A DNA stretch of 39,166 nt from Mycolicibacillus trivialis. Its GTDB lineage: Bacteria; Actinomycetota; Actinomycetes; Mycobacteriales; Mycobacteriaceae. Within the stretch, counting starts at the first letter, position 1; each line of letters begins with the position of its first letter. The notes beneath the pieces were generated by a model that was not told the origin of the DNA, searched no databases, and saw nothing but the letters and a program-made list of their open reading frames with translations. Shown here piece after piece: positions 25,752 through 36,537 of this stretch. Both the position numbers and the translations under genes were made by a program. Location: assembly GCF_002102395.1 (NCBI RefSeq), contig NZ_LQPZ01000035.1, forward strand, positions 1-39,166, written 5' to 3'.

Positions 25752-25768
25752 GCCGGAATCATGACAGA
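25744..25768. promoter_or_regulatory. Operator candidate TCTGTCAT-N9-ATGACAGA
   Basis: Perfect 8-bp inverted arms (25744-25751 and 25761-25768) around nine bases, covering the CoA-transferase ATG (25749-25751). Arms longer than chance expectation, at a start codon in a divergent spacer, suggest a repressor site. No regulator gene is adjacent. Confidence 0.5.
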
Positions 25769-25810
25769 TAACGAGTCGGTCACGCGAGGGTCCGCTCACG
25801 AGTCTCAATC

Positions 25811-25820
25811 GTTAGCTAAC
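25811..25820. promoter_or_regulatory. Palindrome GTTAGCTAAC in the fbpC/CoA-transferase spacer
   Basis: A 10-base perfect palindrome, AT-richer than its surroundings, within the 188-nt divergent spacer. A TTGACA (25841-25846) on the plus strand could be a -35 for fbpC, but no clear -10 follows at the right distance. Nothing else is recognised in 25752-25939. Confidence 0.3.
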
Positions 25821-25918
25821 CGCGATGTGTCCCAACGGCGTTGACACTCGGACGGACCATCGGGGTCGTGTTTGACTGCCGACGCACAGCCAATCGACCG
25901 CGGTGACGCGGCAGATGA

Positions 25919-26929
<1,011 letters not shown>

Positions 26930-26942
26930 GACCCATCCCACG

Positions 26943-26980
26943 CATCGGGGGGCAGCGCAATCCAGCGCTGCCCCCCGATG
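26943..26980. terminator. Perfect 16-bp hairpin, bidirectional terminator candidate
   Basis: Arms at 26943-26958 and 26965-26980 are perfectly complementary around the loop AATCCA. The stem is very GC-rich (GGGGGGCAGCGC core) with no T tract, common in mycobacteria. It begins 13 nt after the fbpC stop and ends 11 nt before the stop of the convergent oxidoreductase, so it can serve both genes. Confidence 0.85.
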
Positions 26981-26991
26981 TCATTGGTGCC

Positions 26992-27966
26992 TCAGTCGCG
27001 AATCCGCAGTACGACTTTTCCTGCGGCGGTGCGGTTCTCCAGGGCGGCGACCGCCGCGGCGGCCTGCTCCAGGGGGTAGACGATCGGTTCGGGCGCGGGC
27101 AGCCGGCCGGAGGCCAGCAGCGGCTCCAGCTGCGCCCACTGCGCAGCCAGCGAGCCGGGGTGGGTGCCCGCCCACGCTCCCCAGCCGACACCGACGACGT
27201 CGATGTTGTTCAGCAGCAACCGGTTCACCTTGACCGTGGGGATCTCCCCGCCGGTGAAGCCGATGACCAGGAGCCGTCCGGCCGGGGCGAGGCTGCGCAG
27301 TGAGTCGGTGAACCGGTCCCCGCCCACCGGGTCGACGACGATGTTCACGCCACGCCCTCCGGTCAGTTCCTTGACCGCATCCTTGAAGCCGTCGGCGTAG
27401 ACGACGTCGGTGGCGCCGGCCGCGGTGGCGGCGGCGGCCTTCTCGGCGCTGCTGATCACCGCGATCACTCGCTCGGCGCCGAGCACCGGAGCCATCCGCA
27501 GCGTGGAGGAACCGATCCCGCCGGCCGCGCCGTGGACGAGTACGGTCTCCCCGGCGCGCAGCCGGCCGCGTTCGGTCAGCGCGAAATGCACGGTCAGGTC
27601 GTTGAACAGCAGCCCGGCACCGGCCTCGAAGCCGACCCGGTCGGGCAGTGCGAACACCTGGTCGGGTGGGACCGCGACGACTTCGGCCATGCCGCCGGAG
27701 AGCATGGTCAGGCCCGCGACCCGGTCGCCGGGCGCCACGCCGGCACCGTCCGGCGCGCTGCGCACCACGCCGGCGACCTCCGCCCCCAGCACGAACGGCG
27801 GGTCCGGCCGGTACTGGTAGAGACCGCGGGTCAGCAGCGCGTCGGGGAAGGCGACGCCCGCGGCGTGGACGTCGACGACGACGGCGCCGTCGCCGTCGGG
27901 TTCGTCGACGTCGCTCACTTCGATGCCGTCGGGACCGTCCAGTCGGGTGACCACTGCAGCGCGCAT
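26992..27966 (-). CDS. NADPH:quinone oxidoreductase, MDR family (zinc-free)
   Basis: A 324-residue medium-chain reductase of the zeta-crystallin/QOR type. The zinc ligands of alcohol dehydrogenases are absent, GAEVAGVV and FNDLTVHFAL mark the substrate region, and VHGAAGGIGSS is the NADPH-binding loop. It reduces quinones or enones with NADPH. It occupies the place between mak and fbpC where M. tuberculosis has Rv0128, an unrelated membrane protein as recalled. ATG 27966 is about 15 nt after the mak stop codon, so co-transcription with pepA-treS-mak is possible. Confidence 0.88.
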   Translation of the reverse strand: MRAAVVTRLDGPDGIEVSDVDEPDGDGAVVVDVHAAGVAFPDALLTRGLYQYRPDPPFVLGAEVAGVVRSAPDGAGVAPGDRVAGLTMLSGGMAEVVAVPPDQVFALPDRVGFEAGAGLLFNDLTVHFALTERGRLRAGETVLVHGAAGGIGSSTLRMAPVLGAERVIAVISSAEKAAAATAAGATDVVYADGFKDAVKELTGGRGVNIVVDPVGGDRFTDSLRSLAPAGRLLVIGFTGGEIPTVKVNRLLLNNIDVVGVGWGAWAGTHPGSLAAQWAQLEPLLASGRLPAPEPIVYPLEQAAAAVAALENRTAAGKVVLRIRD

Positions 27967-27981
27967 GGCTCCAACCCTAGG

Positions 27982-29309
27982 TCAGCCGAGCAGGTCGGTG
28001 ATGAAGCGCAGCGGGATCGGTAGCCAACTCGGCCGGTGCCGGGATTCGTAGCCGGCCTCGTAGACGGCCTTGTCGAGTTGGTAGGCGGCCAGCAGCGCGG
28101 CGAAATCGCGGGGGTCGCTGCCGGATTCGGCGGCGTAGCCGTCGCAGAACGCGGCCTGGTTGCGCTCGATCCACTCCCGGGCACGGATCGCGAGCTGCTT
28201 GTCGGCTTTCTCCGCGCCCTGCTCCAGCAGCGGTTCGTGGGCGGCGTACTCGAAGGAGCGCAGGATGCCTGCGACGTCGCGCAGCGGCGAGTCGGGCGCG
28301 CGGCGGATCTCGGTCGGCTGGCCCGGCTCGCCTTCGAAGTCGATGAGCAACCAGTGTTCGGGGGTGCGCAGGACCTGCCCGAGGTGCAGGTCGCCGTGCA
28401 CCCGCTGCACGGTGATGGTCTCCCCGGTCAGCTGCCGGAAGTGGCCGGTGATCGCGCCGATGTGCGGTTGCAGCGCAGGCACGGTCGCGGCGGTCTCGGT
28501 GAGGCGGGTGATCAGGGCGTCGACGGGGAACGGGGCGGGCGCCGCGCCCAGCGCCTCGGCGAGGGTGGTGTGCACCGCGGCCACCGCCTCCCCCAGTCTG
28601 CGGGACTCCCCGGCGAAGTCGCCGCCGACCTCGTGGGCGTAGAGGTCGCCTTCGGCGAACAGGTCGCGCACGCTGGCGGTGGCCATCGCCCAGCCCTCCG
28701 CGGAGTTCCTCGCGTACTCCGAGACCATGCCCAGCGGGGTCGGCTCGGCTTCGGTGCCCAGCCGGTAGGAGCCCAGCAGCCGCGCGACGTGTGGGCTGCC
28801 GGCCCGGGCGAGGACGGCGTTCAACTCGATGTCCGGGTTGATCCCCGGCCGCACCCGCCGGAACACCTTGAGGATGGCGTCCTGTTCGAAGATGACGCTG
28901 GTGTTGGACTGCTCGGCGTCGTGCACCCAGGAGGTCGTCTGCGGGGGCAGCGTGGCGCCGGGTTCGGCGGCGAAGCTCACCGCCGACCGCTCGTCGGAGG
29001 CTTCGATGAGCGCGAGCAGGTATCGGGTGACGGCCGGGTCATAGAGCCCGTCGTAGCCGACCCGGGCACCGTCGGCGCCGATCCGGGCGGCGTTGCGGTA
29101 CTCCGGCGGTGGCTGGCCGTCCCAACTGACCAGCACCTGGTACCGCTCGGTCGACCCGTCGGTGTAGGCGGCGTCGATGAGCACCAGGTCCAGGTCGTCG
29201 CGCAGGCCGGCGACCACCGCCGGTTCGGCGGCGACCAGGGTGCGGTTGCGCCCGGCGTACCAGCGTTGCTGCGGAAGCCATTCGGCGAATGGGAGATTGG
29301 CGGTGACCA

Positions 29310-29310
<1 letters not shown>
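27982..29310 (-). CDS. mak: Maltokinase Mak
   Basis: A 442-residue maltokinase that phosphorylates maltose with ATP to maltose-1-phosphate, the donor for GlgE in the TreS-Mak-GlgE route to alpha-glucan. The eukaryotic-kinase-like catalytic loop HGDLHLGQ (305-312) and the metal-binding IDFEGEP (323-329) are present, as is the N-terminal cap with RWYAGRNR. A much longer open frame continues upstream antisense to treS but is a shadow; ATG 29310 overlaps the treS stop by one base (TGATG). Order pepA-treS-mak matches Rv0125-Rv0127. Confidence 0.95.
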
Positions 29311-31073
<1,763 letters not shown>

Positions 31074-31083
31074 ACCCGCATCA

Positions 31084-32133
31084 CTAGCCCACCGGCCCCA
31101 CGGCCAGGGTCAGGGTCGCGCTGCGGTCGGCGCCGGTGGCAGTGCGCCAGCGCAGTTCGACGGTGTCGCCGGGGTGGTGGCGGTCGATCGCCCGGGTCAA
31201 CGCGGTCGCGGAGTCGATGGGCTCCCCGCCCAAGCCGAGCAGGATGTCGCCGCGTTTCAGCCCGGCCTGCTCGGCCGGGGTGTTGTCGAGGACCTGCACG
31301 ATGCGCGCCCCGGCCCCGTTGTAGTCGACGACGCCGATGCCGAGGAACGGCGTGGCGCCGATGTGGACGGTGTCGGAGGCGTTGCCGGACCGGATCTGGT
31401 CGGCGATGGCCAGTGCCTGGTTGATCGGGATCGCGAAGCCTTCCCCGCCGGGCTGGGCCATGCGGTAGTTCTCCGAGGCGGCGGTGTTCACGCCGATGAC
31501 CCGGCCGGTGGCGTCGACCATCGGTCCGCCGGAGTCGCCGGGGCGCAGCGGTGTGCTGGCCCGCAGCATCCCGGTGAGGGTCTCCGAGGCGCCGGTCAGG
31601 TCGTCGGAGGCCGTCACCGTCTCGTTGAGCGAGACGATCGAGCCGCGCACCGCGCTCGGGGTGCCGCCCTGACCTCCGGCGTTGCCCATCGCGATGACCG
31701 GGTCGCCGACGTTGACGGAGTTCGAGTCGCCCAGGTCGGCCACCGGCAGGCCGCTGCCGCCGCGCAGGCGCAGCAGCGCTACGTCGTGGGTGCGGTCGTA
31801 GCCGAGCACGTCGACGTCGTAGGACTGCTGGGTGCCCACCGACGTCGCGGTGATCTGGGTGGCGCCGGCGACGACGTGGTTGTTGGTCAGGACCAGCCCG
31901 CTGGGGTCGATGACGATGCCGGTGCCCGCGCTCACCGCGCGGGCGTATCCCATCTGGGTGTCGATGTTGACCACCGCGGGGCCCACCTGGGCGACCGCGG
32001 CGGTCGGGTCGAGTGGGGGCGCGGGCAGCGGCGGATCGGCCTGCACCGGCCCGGCGGTGACCACGAGTCCCACGGTGGCCGCTACCCCGAGTAACCAGGC
32101 GAACCGGCGCGGCCGGCGGTGAAACCCGCTCAT
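31084..32133 (-). CDS. pepA: PepA, secreted HtrA-type serine protease with PDZ domain
   Basis: A 349-residue secreted protease. A signal peptide ([20 protein letters not shown]...) ends near QADPP. The chymotrypsin-fold triad is H86 (TNNHVVAG), D117 (THDVALL) and S201 (RPGDSGGPM), and residues about 255-349 form a PDZ domain with [16 protein letters not shown]. This is the HtrA-like PepA (Rv0125, 355 residues as recalled), one half of the M72 vaccine antigen. ATG 32133 has GGGGAG directly upstream. First gene of the pepA-treS-mak set; the long open frame upstream is rejected. Confidence 0.95.
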   Translation of the reverse strand: MSGFHRRPRRFAWLLGVAATVGLVVTAGPVQADPPLPAPPLDPTAAVAQVGPAVVNIDTQMGYARAVSAGTGIVIDPSGLVLTNNHVVAGATQITATSVGTQQSYDVDVLGYDRTHDVALLRLRGGSGLPVADLGDSNSVNVGDPVIAMGNAGGQGGTPSAVRGSIVSLNETVTASDDLTGASETLTGMLRASTPLRPGDSGGPMVDATGRVIGVNTAASENYRMAQPGGEGFAIPINQALAIADQIRSGNASDTVHIGATPFLGIGVVDYNGAGARIVQVLDNTPAEQAGLKRGDILLGLGGEPIDSATALTRAIDRHHPGDTVELRWRTATGADRSATLTLAVGPVG

Positions 32134-32178
32134 CTCCCCAATACCTCCCATTCGGGCGCGTTTCGCGCACTTCCTGCC

Positions 32179-32184
32179 ACGATA
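32179..32184 (-). promoter_or_regulatory. -10 hexamer TATCGT for pepA
   Basis: Minus-strand TATCGT fits TANNNT and lies 45 nt before ATG 32133. The 32134-32294 spacer is otherwise GC-rich with no recognised gene. Confidence 0.35.
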
Positions 32185-32282
32185 GTGCGCAAATCGGCGT
32201 CCGGTGCGGGGCCGGCCCGGTTTCGGTCCGCGGGCGGGGCTCGCCGGGGCCCCGACCGGCGCCCGGGTCGCCGGCCGGCGGT

Positions 32283-32288
32283 TAAGGT
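32283..32288 (+). promoter_or_regulatory. -10 hexamer TAAGGT, leaderless start of the HugZ-like gene
   Basis: TAAGGT fits TANNNT and is followed after six bases by ATG 32295, the geometry of leaderless mycobacterial genes. No iron box was found here. Confidence 0.5.
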
Positions 32289-32294
32289 GCGAGC

Positions 32295-33092
32295 ATGCCG
32301 TCCCGCGACCACGGCGACCCGGGTGACGCCCCGTCGGTACCGCCGCCCCTGACCGATCCGGACAATCCGGCCCGCCCGTCGGCCGCCGAGGAGGCCCGTA
32401 CCGTGGCCGCCGCGACCAACACCGGCACGCTGGCGACCCTGACCCGCGAGGGCGACCCGTGGGCCTCGATGGTGACCTACGGGCTGCTCGGCGGTGACCC
32501 GGTGCTGTGTGTCTCGACCATGGCCGAGCACGGCCGCAACCTGGTGCACGACCCGCGGGCGAGCATCGCCGCGGTGGCTCCGTCGACCGGCGGCGACCCG
32601 CTGGCCTCGAGCCGGGTGACCCTCGCCGGGGTGGCGGAGAAACCCGCCGGCGACGAGGCGGCGGCTGCCCGGGAGGCGCACCTGGCGGCGGTCCCGGCCG
32701 CGAAGTACTACATCGACTACAGCGATTTCTCACTGTGGGTGCTGCGCGTACAGCGGGTGCGCTGGGTCGGCGGGTACGGCCGGATGGACTCGGCGAGCGG
32801 CGCGGACTACGCCGCCGCGCAACCCGACCCGGTCTCGCCGCACGCGGCACGCGCGGTCGCCCACCTCAACGACGACCACGCCGACTCCCTGCTGGCGATG
32901 GCGCAGCGGCTCGGCGGGTTCCCGGACTGCACCGAGGCGGTGTGCACCGGCGCCGACCGGTACGGGCTGGACCTGAAGGTCAGCACGCCGCGGGGGGTGG
33001 CCTATACCCGGGTCGGCTACGCCGAGCCCATCGACGGCATCGACGAACTGCGCGGGGCGGCGACGGCGTTGGCGCACCGAGCGCAAGGCTAG
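32295..33092 (+). CDS. HugZ-like haem protein: PNPOx split barrel plus DUF2470
   Basis: A 265-residue two-domain protein. Residues about 25-165 form a pyridoxamine-phosphate-oxidase-type split barrel (TNTGTLATLTREGDPWASMVTYG, and VQRVRWVGGYGRM at its end); residues about 180-262 are a DUF2470 domain with HLNDDHADSLLAMA. This combination is that of HugZ/HutZ proteins, which bind or degrade haem; the DUF2470 histidine region supplies the haem ligand in some members. No FMN-specific motif is clear. ATG 32295 is six bases after TAAGGT. It converges on the PPE37-like gene with stop codons overlapping (33089-33092). Enzymatic activity is not shown. Confidence 0.8.
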   Translation: MPSRDHGDPGDAPSVPPPLTDPDNPARPSAAEEARTVAAATNTGTLATLTREGDPWASMVTYGLLGGDPVLCVSTMAEHGRNLVHDPRASIAAVAPSTGGDPLASSRVTLAGVAEKPAGDEAAAAREAHLAAVPAAKYYIDYSDFSLWVLRVQRVRWVGGYGRMDSASGADYAAAQPDPVSPHAARAVAHLNDDHADSLLAMAQRLGGFPDCTEAVCTGADRYGLDLKVSTPRGVAYTRVGYAEPIDGIDELRGAATALAHRAQG

Positions 33093-34594
33093 TTCCGCTC
33101 GGCTCGCTGATCCGGCGGGTCACCCGGCAGCTGCCAGGAGGTGGGCAGCATGGGTTCGCCGGTCACCTCGTCCTCGGCCAGGGCGGTCAACCCGGCCGGC
33201 GCCGCCGCGGCGCGCACCGCGGTACCGGCGAAGCCGAGCGGGCCGGCGCCGGTGTCCGAGGTCTCGGGCTGCATCTCGAGGCCGGCCGTCGCGGCCATCT
33301 CGGCGGGGATGCTGTGGTCGAGGGTCGCGTACTCGTAGCGGTAGCCGCGGTTCTTGCGCGCCGAGCGGCGTCGGCCTCGGGCGGCGGACTGCCTGCGCCG
33401 GGCGGCCGCGGCGGCGGCGACCGCGGCGGCCGCACTCGGCTCCTGCTGTTCGGTGGTCTCGCCGTGCCGGATCGACGGCCCGGTCCCGAAACCGGGGCCG
33501 GGACCGCGGACCACGTAGGCGGCGATCTCGGGTCCGGCCGGTGGCGGTGCGGTCGCTCCGGTGGCCGGCGCCGCAGGCGCGGGGGCGGCCGCGGGTGCCG
33601 GCGCCGGGGCCGCTGCCGCGGCGGGGGCCGGACTGGAGGCGACCGCGAGCGGCTGTTCGCCGGCCGGCGCGGCCGGCACGTCGACGGGTTCCTCGACGGG
33701 GACGTCGGCCGGGGCGGGGGTCACATAGGACAGCCCCGCCAGCCCCAGCGCGATCGGGATCGCCGCCGACGCCGCCGGTCCGAGCACCGCGGCGTACAGC
33801 GGGGTGCCGAGCACGGCGAAGACCGCACCGTAGGCGAACAGGTACAGCAGCGGCATCCAGGTGGTCAGCGCTTCGGAGGGGTTGGCCGCGAAGTCGGCGA
33901 CGATCTGCGCGAGGGTGCCGACCGGGTCGGTCACCACCCGTTTGATCATCTGGTACATCTCCAGGAAGTGCACGGACCCGGAGAGCCACTCCTCGATCGG
34001 GTCCCTGGGTGCCGCTGCGGCCCGGCCCGCGGCGAGGCCGTCCAGCGCGGCCGTGGCCACACCGGCGTCCGGGGCGGCCAGCACCATCGGGGCCGGGGTG
34101 GCGGTCGGCGCCACGGCCAGTGCCGTCCCGGCGACCGCGTGGTAGGTGCTCATCGTCATCGCGGCCTGCACCCACATCCGCAGGTAGTCGGCTTCGGTGA
34201 GCGCGATCGGGACGGTGTTGACGCCGAAGAAGTTGGTGGCGACCAGGGCGCCGAGAGTGGCGCGGTTGACGGCCAGCTCGGCGAGGGTGGGCATGGCCGC
34301 CAGCGCGGTGGTGTAGGCGCCTGCTGCGGTCTCCACCTGGGCGGCCTGGGCCGCCGAAACCGCGGTGACCTGGGTGAGCCAGGCCAGGTAGGGCAGGTGG
34401 GCGGCCTGGTAGGTCTCCGCGGTGGGCCCCGTCCACGCACCGCGGGCCGTGCCCAGTTGGGCGGTGAGCTCGGCGGCGGCTGAGGAGTAGTCGGCACTCA
34501 GGGTGCGCCAGGCGCCGGCGGCGACCAGCAGGGGGCCCGGCCCGGGGCCGCTGCTCAGCTGCAGCGAGTGGACCTCCGGCGGCAGCGCATCCAG
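33089..34594 (-). CDS. PPE family protein, PPE37-like
   Basis: A PPE protein of about 500 residues, likely exported by type VII secretion. The N-terminal PPE domain starts LDALPPEVHS and runs through GPGPGPLLVAAGAWRTL and NFFGVNTVPIALTEADYLRMW; then come a Pro/Ala-rich linker, a basic stretch RRRQSAARGRRR and a terminal GFAG...EPMLPTSW motif. The last two, and the NFFGVN region, resemble PPE37 (Rv2123), linked to haem-iron use. No ATG, GTG or TTG precedes the PPE domain in frame: candidates are CTG 34594, or ATG 34622 if one base of the AAAGGGG run (34613-34619) is extra. GTG 34336 would delete most of the PPE domain. An IdeR box lies upstream. Confidence 0.85.
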   Translation of the reverse strand: MDALPPEVHSLQLSSGPGPGPLLVAAGAWRTLSADYSSAAAELTAQLGTARGAWTGPTAETYQAAHLPYLAWLTQVTAVSAAQAAQVETAAGAYTTALAAMPTLAELAVNRATLGALVATNFFGVNTVPIALTEADYLRMWVQAAMTMSTYHAVAGTALAVAPTATPAPMVLAAPDAGVATAALDGLAAGRAAAAPRDPIEEWLSGSVHFLEMYQMIKRVVTDPVGTLAQIVADFAANPSEALTTWMPLLYLFAYGAVFAVLGTPLYAAVLGPAASAAIPIALGLAGLSYVTPAPADVPVEEPVDVPAAPAGEQPLAVASSPAPAAAAAPAPAPAAAPAPAAPATGATAPPPAGPEIAAYVVRGPGPGFGTGPSIRHGETTEQQEPSAAAAVAAAAAARRRQSAARGRRRSARKNRGYRYEYATLDHSIPAEMAATAGLEMQPETSDTGAGPLGFAGTAVRAAAAPAGLTALAEDEVTGEPMLPTSWQLPGDPPDQRAERN

Positions 34595-34620
34595 ATGGGA
34601 GCGATCACCGTACCCCTTTC

Positions 34621-34639
34621 ATAGGGTTGCCTAACCTAA
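34621..34639 (-). promoter_or_regulatory. IdeR iron box upstream of the PPE37-like gene
   Basis: On the plus strand ATAGGGTTGCCTAACCTAA matches the mycobacterial IdeR consensus TTAGGTTAGCCTAACCTAA (given in either orientation) at 16 of 19 positions, including an unbroken 11-base core. IdeR-Fe represses iron-acquisition genes when iron is sufficient. The box lies 26 nt before CTG 34594 and touches ATG 34622. Confidence 0.85.
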
Positions 34640-34653
34640 TTGGACAAGGTGTC

Positions 34654-34659
34654 AGCATA
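34654..34659 (-). promoter_or_regulatory. -10 hexamer TATGCT for the PPE37-like gene
   Basis: Minus-strand TATGCT fits TANNNT and lies 14 nt upstream of the IdeR box, so IdeR would sit at or just after the transcription start. It follows the eccA stop by about 30 nt, so the PPE gene can be transcribed alone. Confidence 0.4.
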
Positions 34660-34688
34660 GCGGCCGCCCGGCCACTCGGCGCAGCGGG

Positions 34689-36524
34689 TCACTCCGGCAG
34701 GTCGACGTGCTTCTCGGCGCAGGCCTCCCGCACCGCGGCCACGACGTCGGCGGCGCAGACCGTGGTCAGGTCCGCCACCGACACCGATCCGGCGTCGGCG
34801 CGATGACGGGCCGCCGCCCGGGAGTCGCGCAACCGCTCGGCGCGCTCCAGCACGTTGCGCGCGAACCGCCCGTTGTGCATCACGTCCACCCCGCTCGTGC
34901 CGTCGGGGTCGCGGTAGGACCACAGCGCCTCGCCGTAGTGCAGGAGCGCGGCCCGGGCGCCGGCGTCGAGGACGGTGGCCCGCGGATGCCCGTAGCGGGC
35001 GGCGATCTCGACCAACTCCGCCGGGCGGTAGGAGGTGAAGCGCAGCTTGCGGTTGAACCGGCCGGCCAATCCCGGGTTGACCGTGAGGAACTCGTCGACC
35101 TGCTGCTCGTAGCCGGCACCGATGAAGCAGAAGTCGAAGCGGTGCACTTCCAACGCGGTGAGCAGCTGGTTGACCGCTTCCATCCCGATCATGTCCGGCC
35201 TGCCGTCCTGGTGGCGTTCGACCAGCGAGTAGAACTCGTCCATGAACAGGATCCGGCCCAGCGAGCGTTGGATCAGTTCGTTGGTCCGCGGGCCGGAGGC
35301 GCCGATGTGTTCGCCGCAGAAATCGGCCCGCTTGACCTCGATGATCTCCGGGTGGCGCACGATGCCCAGCCCGGCATAGATCTTGCCCAGCGCTTCGGCG
35401 GTGGTGGTCTTGCCGGTGCCGGGCGGGCCGACCAGCAGCATGTGGTTGGTCTGGTTGACCACCGGAAGCTCAGCCGCCAGCCGCAGCGCCCGGACCTCGA
35501 TCTGGTCTTCGAGTTCGGCGACCGCCTGCTTGACCTCGGCCAGGCCCACCTGGCCGGCCAGCAGTGCCCGCCCCTCGGTGAGCAGCTCCGCCCGGCGCTG
35601 CCGGTGCCGCTCCTCGGCCCGGTCCTGGCCGGTGCGTTCGGTGGCGGCGTCCCAGACGTCGGCGCGGCTGTTGACCGTCTCCTCGTCGGTGACCGCCAGG
35701 TGCACCGCCGGGTCGCCCAGCGCCCGTTTGGCCGGGTCGGTGAGCACCCCGTTGACGGTCGCCTTCGACAGCCAGATCGCGGCACGGTCCTCTTCACCGA
35801 GTTCGCGGTGCGCCATGCCGCGCAGGTAGGCGAGATCGGCGGCGATGAGCGGGAATTCCTTCGGGTCGATCGCCGCGACGGCCTCGCTGACCGCGACCGG
35901 GTCGGCGTGGCCCGGGCGGGATCGCAGCTCGACGCGGGCCACCCAGTCCAGCGCGACCCTGGGCCTGCCGAGGTGCGCGGCGGCGTGACCGGCGAGGGTG
36001 GCGGTCGCCGCGGTCACCGCGGCCATCACGATCGCCTGCGGGGGCAGTTCGGCTGCGGCGACGGTGAGCACGTCGGGCCAGCGGCGGGCGGCGAACATCA
36101 GGTAGGCCCGGATGTGCTGGTGCCACTGGTGGTTCTCCCAACAGTCCAGCAGCGCCGGATCCGACAGCAGCTCTTCAGCCTTCGCGTACTGACCGTCGTC
36201 GATGAGGGCACCGGCCAGCGCCAGCCCGGCGTGTGAGGCCTCGGTCACCGAGATCGCCAGATAGGGGCCGGCTTTGATCGCGGCCGAAAGACTGGCCCCC
36301 AGCCGGGTGGTTTCGCGGTGGATGCGCGGACCGTAGCGGTAGAGCTGCTCGAGGGCGCTCAGCGTCTCGTCGCCCGCGGCGATCCGGCCCAGCCAGGCGT
36401 CGGCCATCGACGGGTCGGCTTCGGTGGCCTCGCGAAACCGGTCCCGGGCGGCGGCTGGGTCGCGGGCGAACGTCGTCATCGCCTGGTCGAATCGTCGCCG
36501 GGCGACGGCGGTGGGTGCCGACAT
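34689..36524 (-). CDS. eccA2: EccA, type VII secretion AAA+ ATPase, ESX-2 type
   Basis: A 611-residue cytosolic CbxX/CfxQ-type AAA+ ATPase that works with ESX substrates such as PPE proteins and their EspG chaperones. The N-terminal TPR-like domain (about 1-290) holds EADPSMADAWLGRIAAGDE and RRWPDVLTVAAAELPPQAIV, characteristic of EccA2 (Rv3884c) as recalled rather than EccA1/3/5. The ATPase domain has Walker A GPPGTGKT (366-373) and Walker B ILFMDE (425-430). ATG 36524 is 13 nt after the eccE stop. The order mycP-eccE-eccA is shared by ESX-2 and ESX-5, but the sequence favours ESX-2. Confidence 0.93.
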   Translation of the reverse strand: MSAPTAVARRRFDQAMTTFARDPAAARDRFREATEADPSMADAWLGRIAAGDETLSALEQLYRYGPRIHRETTRLGASLSAAIKAGPYLAISVTEASHAGLALAGALIDDGQYAKAEELLSDPALLDCWENHQWHQHIRAYLMFAARRWPDVLTVAAAELPPQAIVMAAVTAATATLAGHAAAHLGRPRVALDWVARVELRSRPGHADPVAVSEAVAAIDPKEFPLIAADLAYLRGMAHRELGEEDRAAIWLSKATVNGVLTDPAKRALGDPAVHLAVTDEETVNSRADVWDAATERTGQDRAEERHRQRRAELLTEGRALLAGQVGLAEVKQAVAELEDQIEVRALRLAAELPVVNQTNHMLLVGPPGTGKTTTAEALGKIYAGLGIVRHPEIIEVKRADFCGEHIGASGPRTNELIQRSLGRILFMDEFYSLVERHQDGRPDMIGMEAVNQLLTALEVHRFDFCFIGAGYEQQVDEFLTVNPGLAGRFNRKLRFTSYRPAELVEIAARYGHPRATVLDAGARAALLHYGEALWSYRDPDGTSGVDVMHNGRFARNVLERAERLRDSRAAARHRADAGSVSVADLTTVCAADVVAAVREACAEKHVDLPE

Positions 36525-36537
36525 CGGTGCCTCCGGC

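Noticed and set aside
34336..34336. GTG 34336 as start of the PPE gene
   Set aside because: Recognisable PPE domain sequence continues about 86 codons further upstream to LPPEVHS, so this start would remove most of the domain.
32507..34483. Plus-strand frame of about 650 codons across the HugZ-like and PPE genes
   Set aside because: Glycine/arginine-rich shadow; crosses two genes with clear domain motifs.
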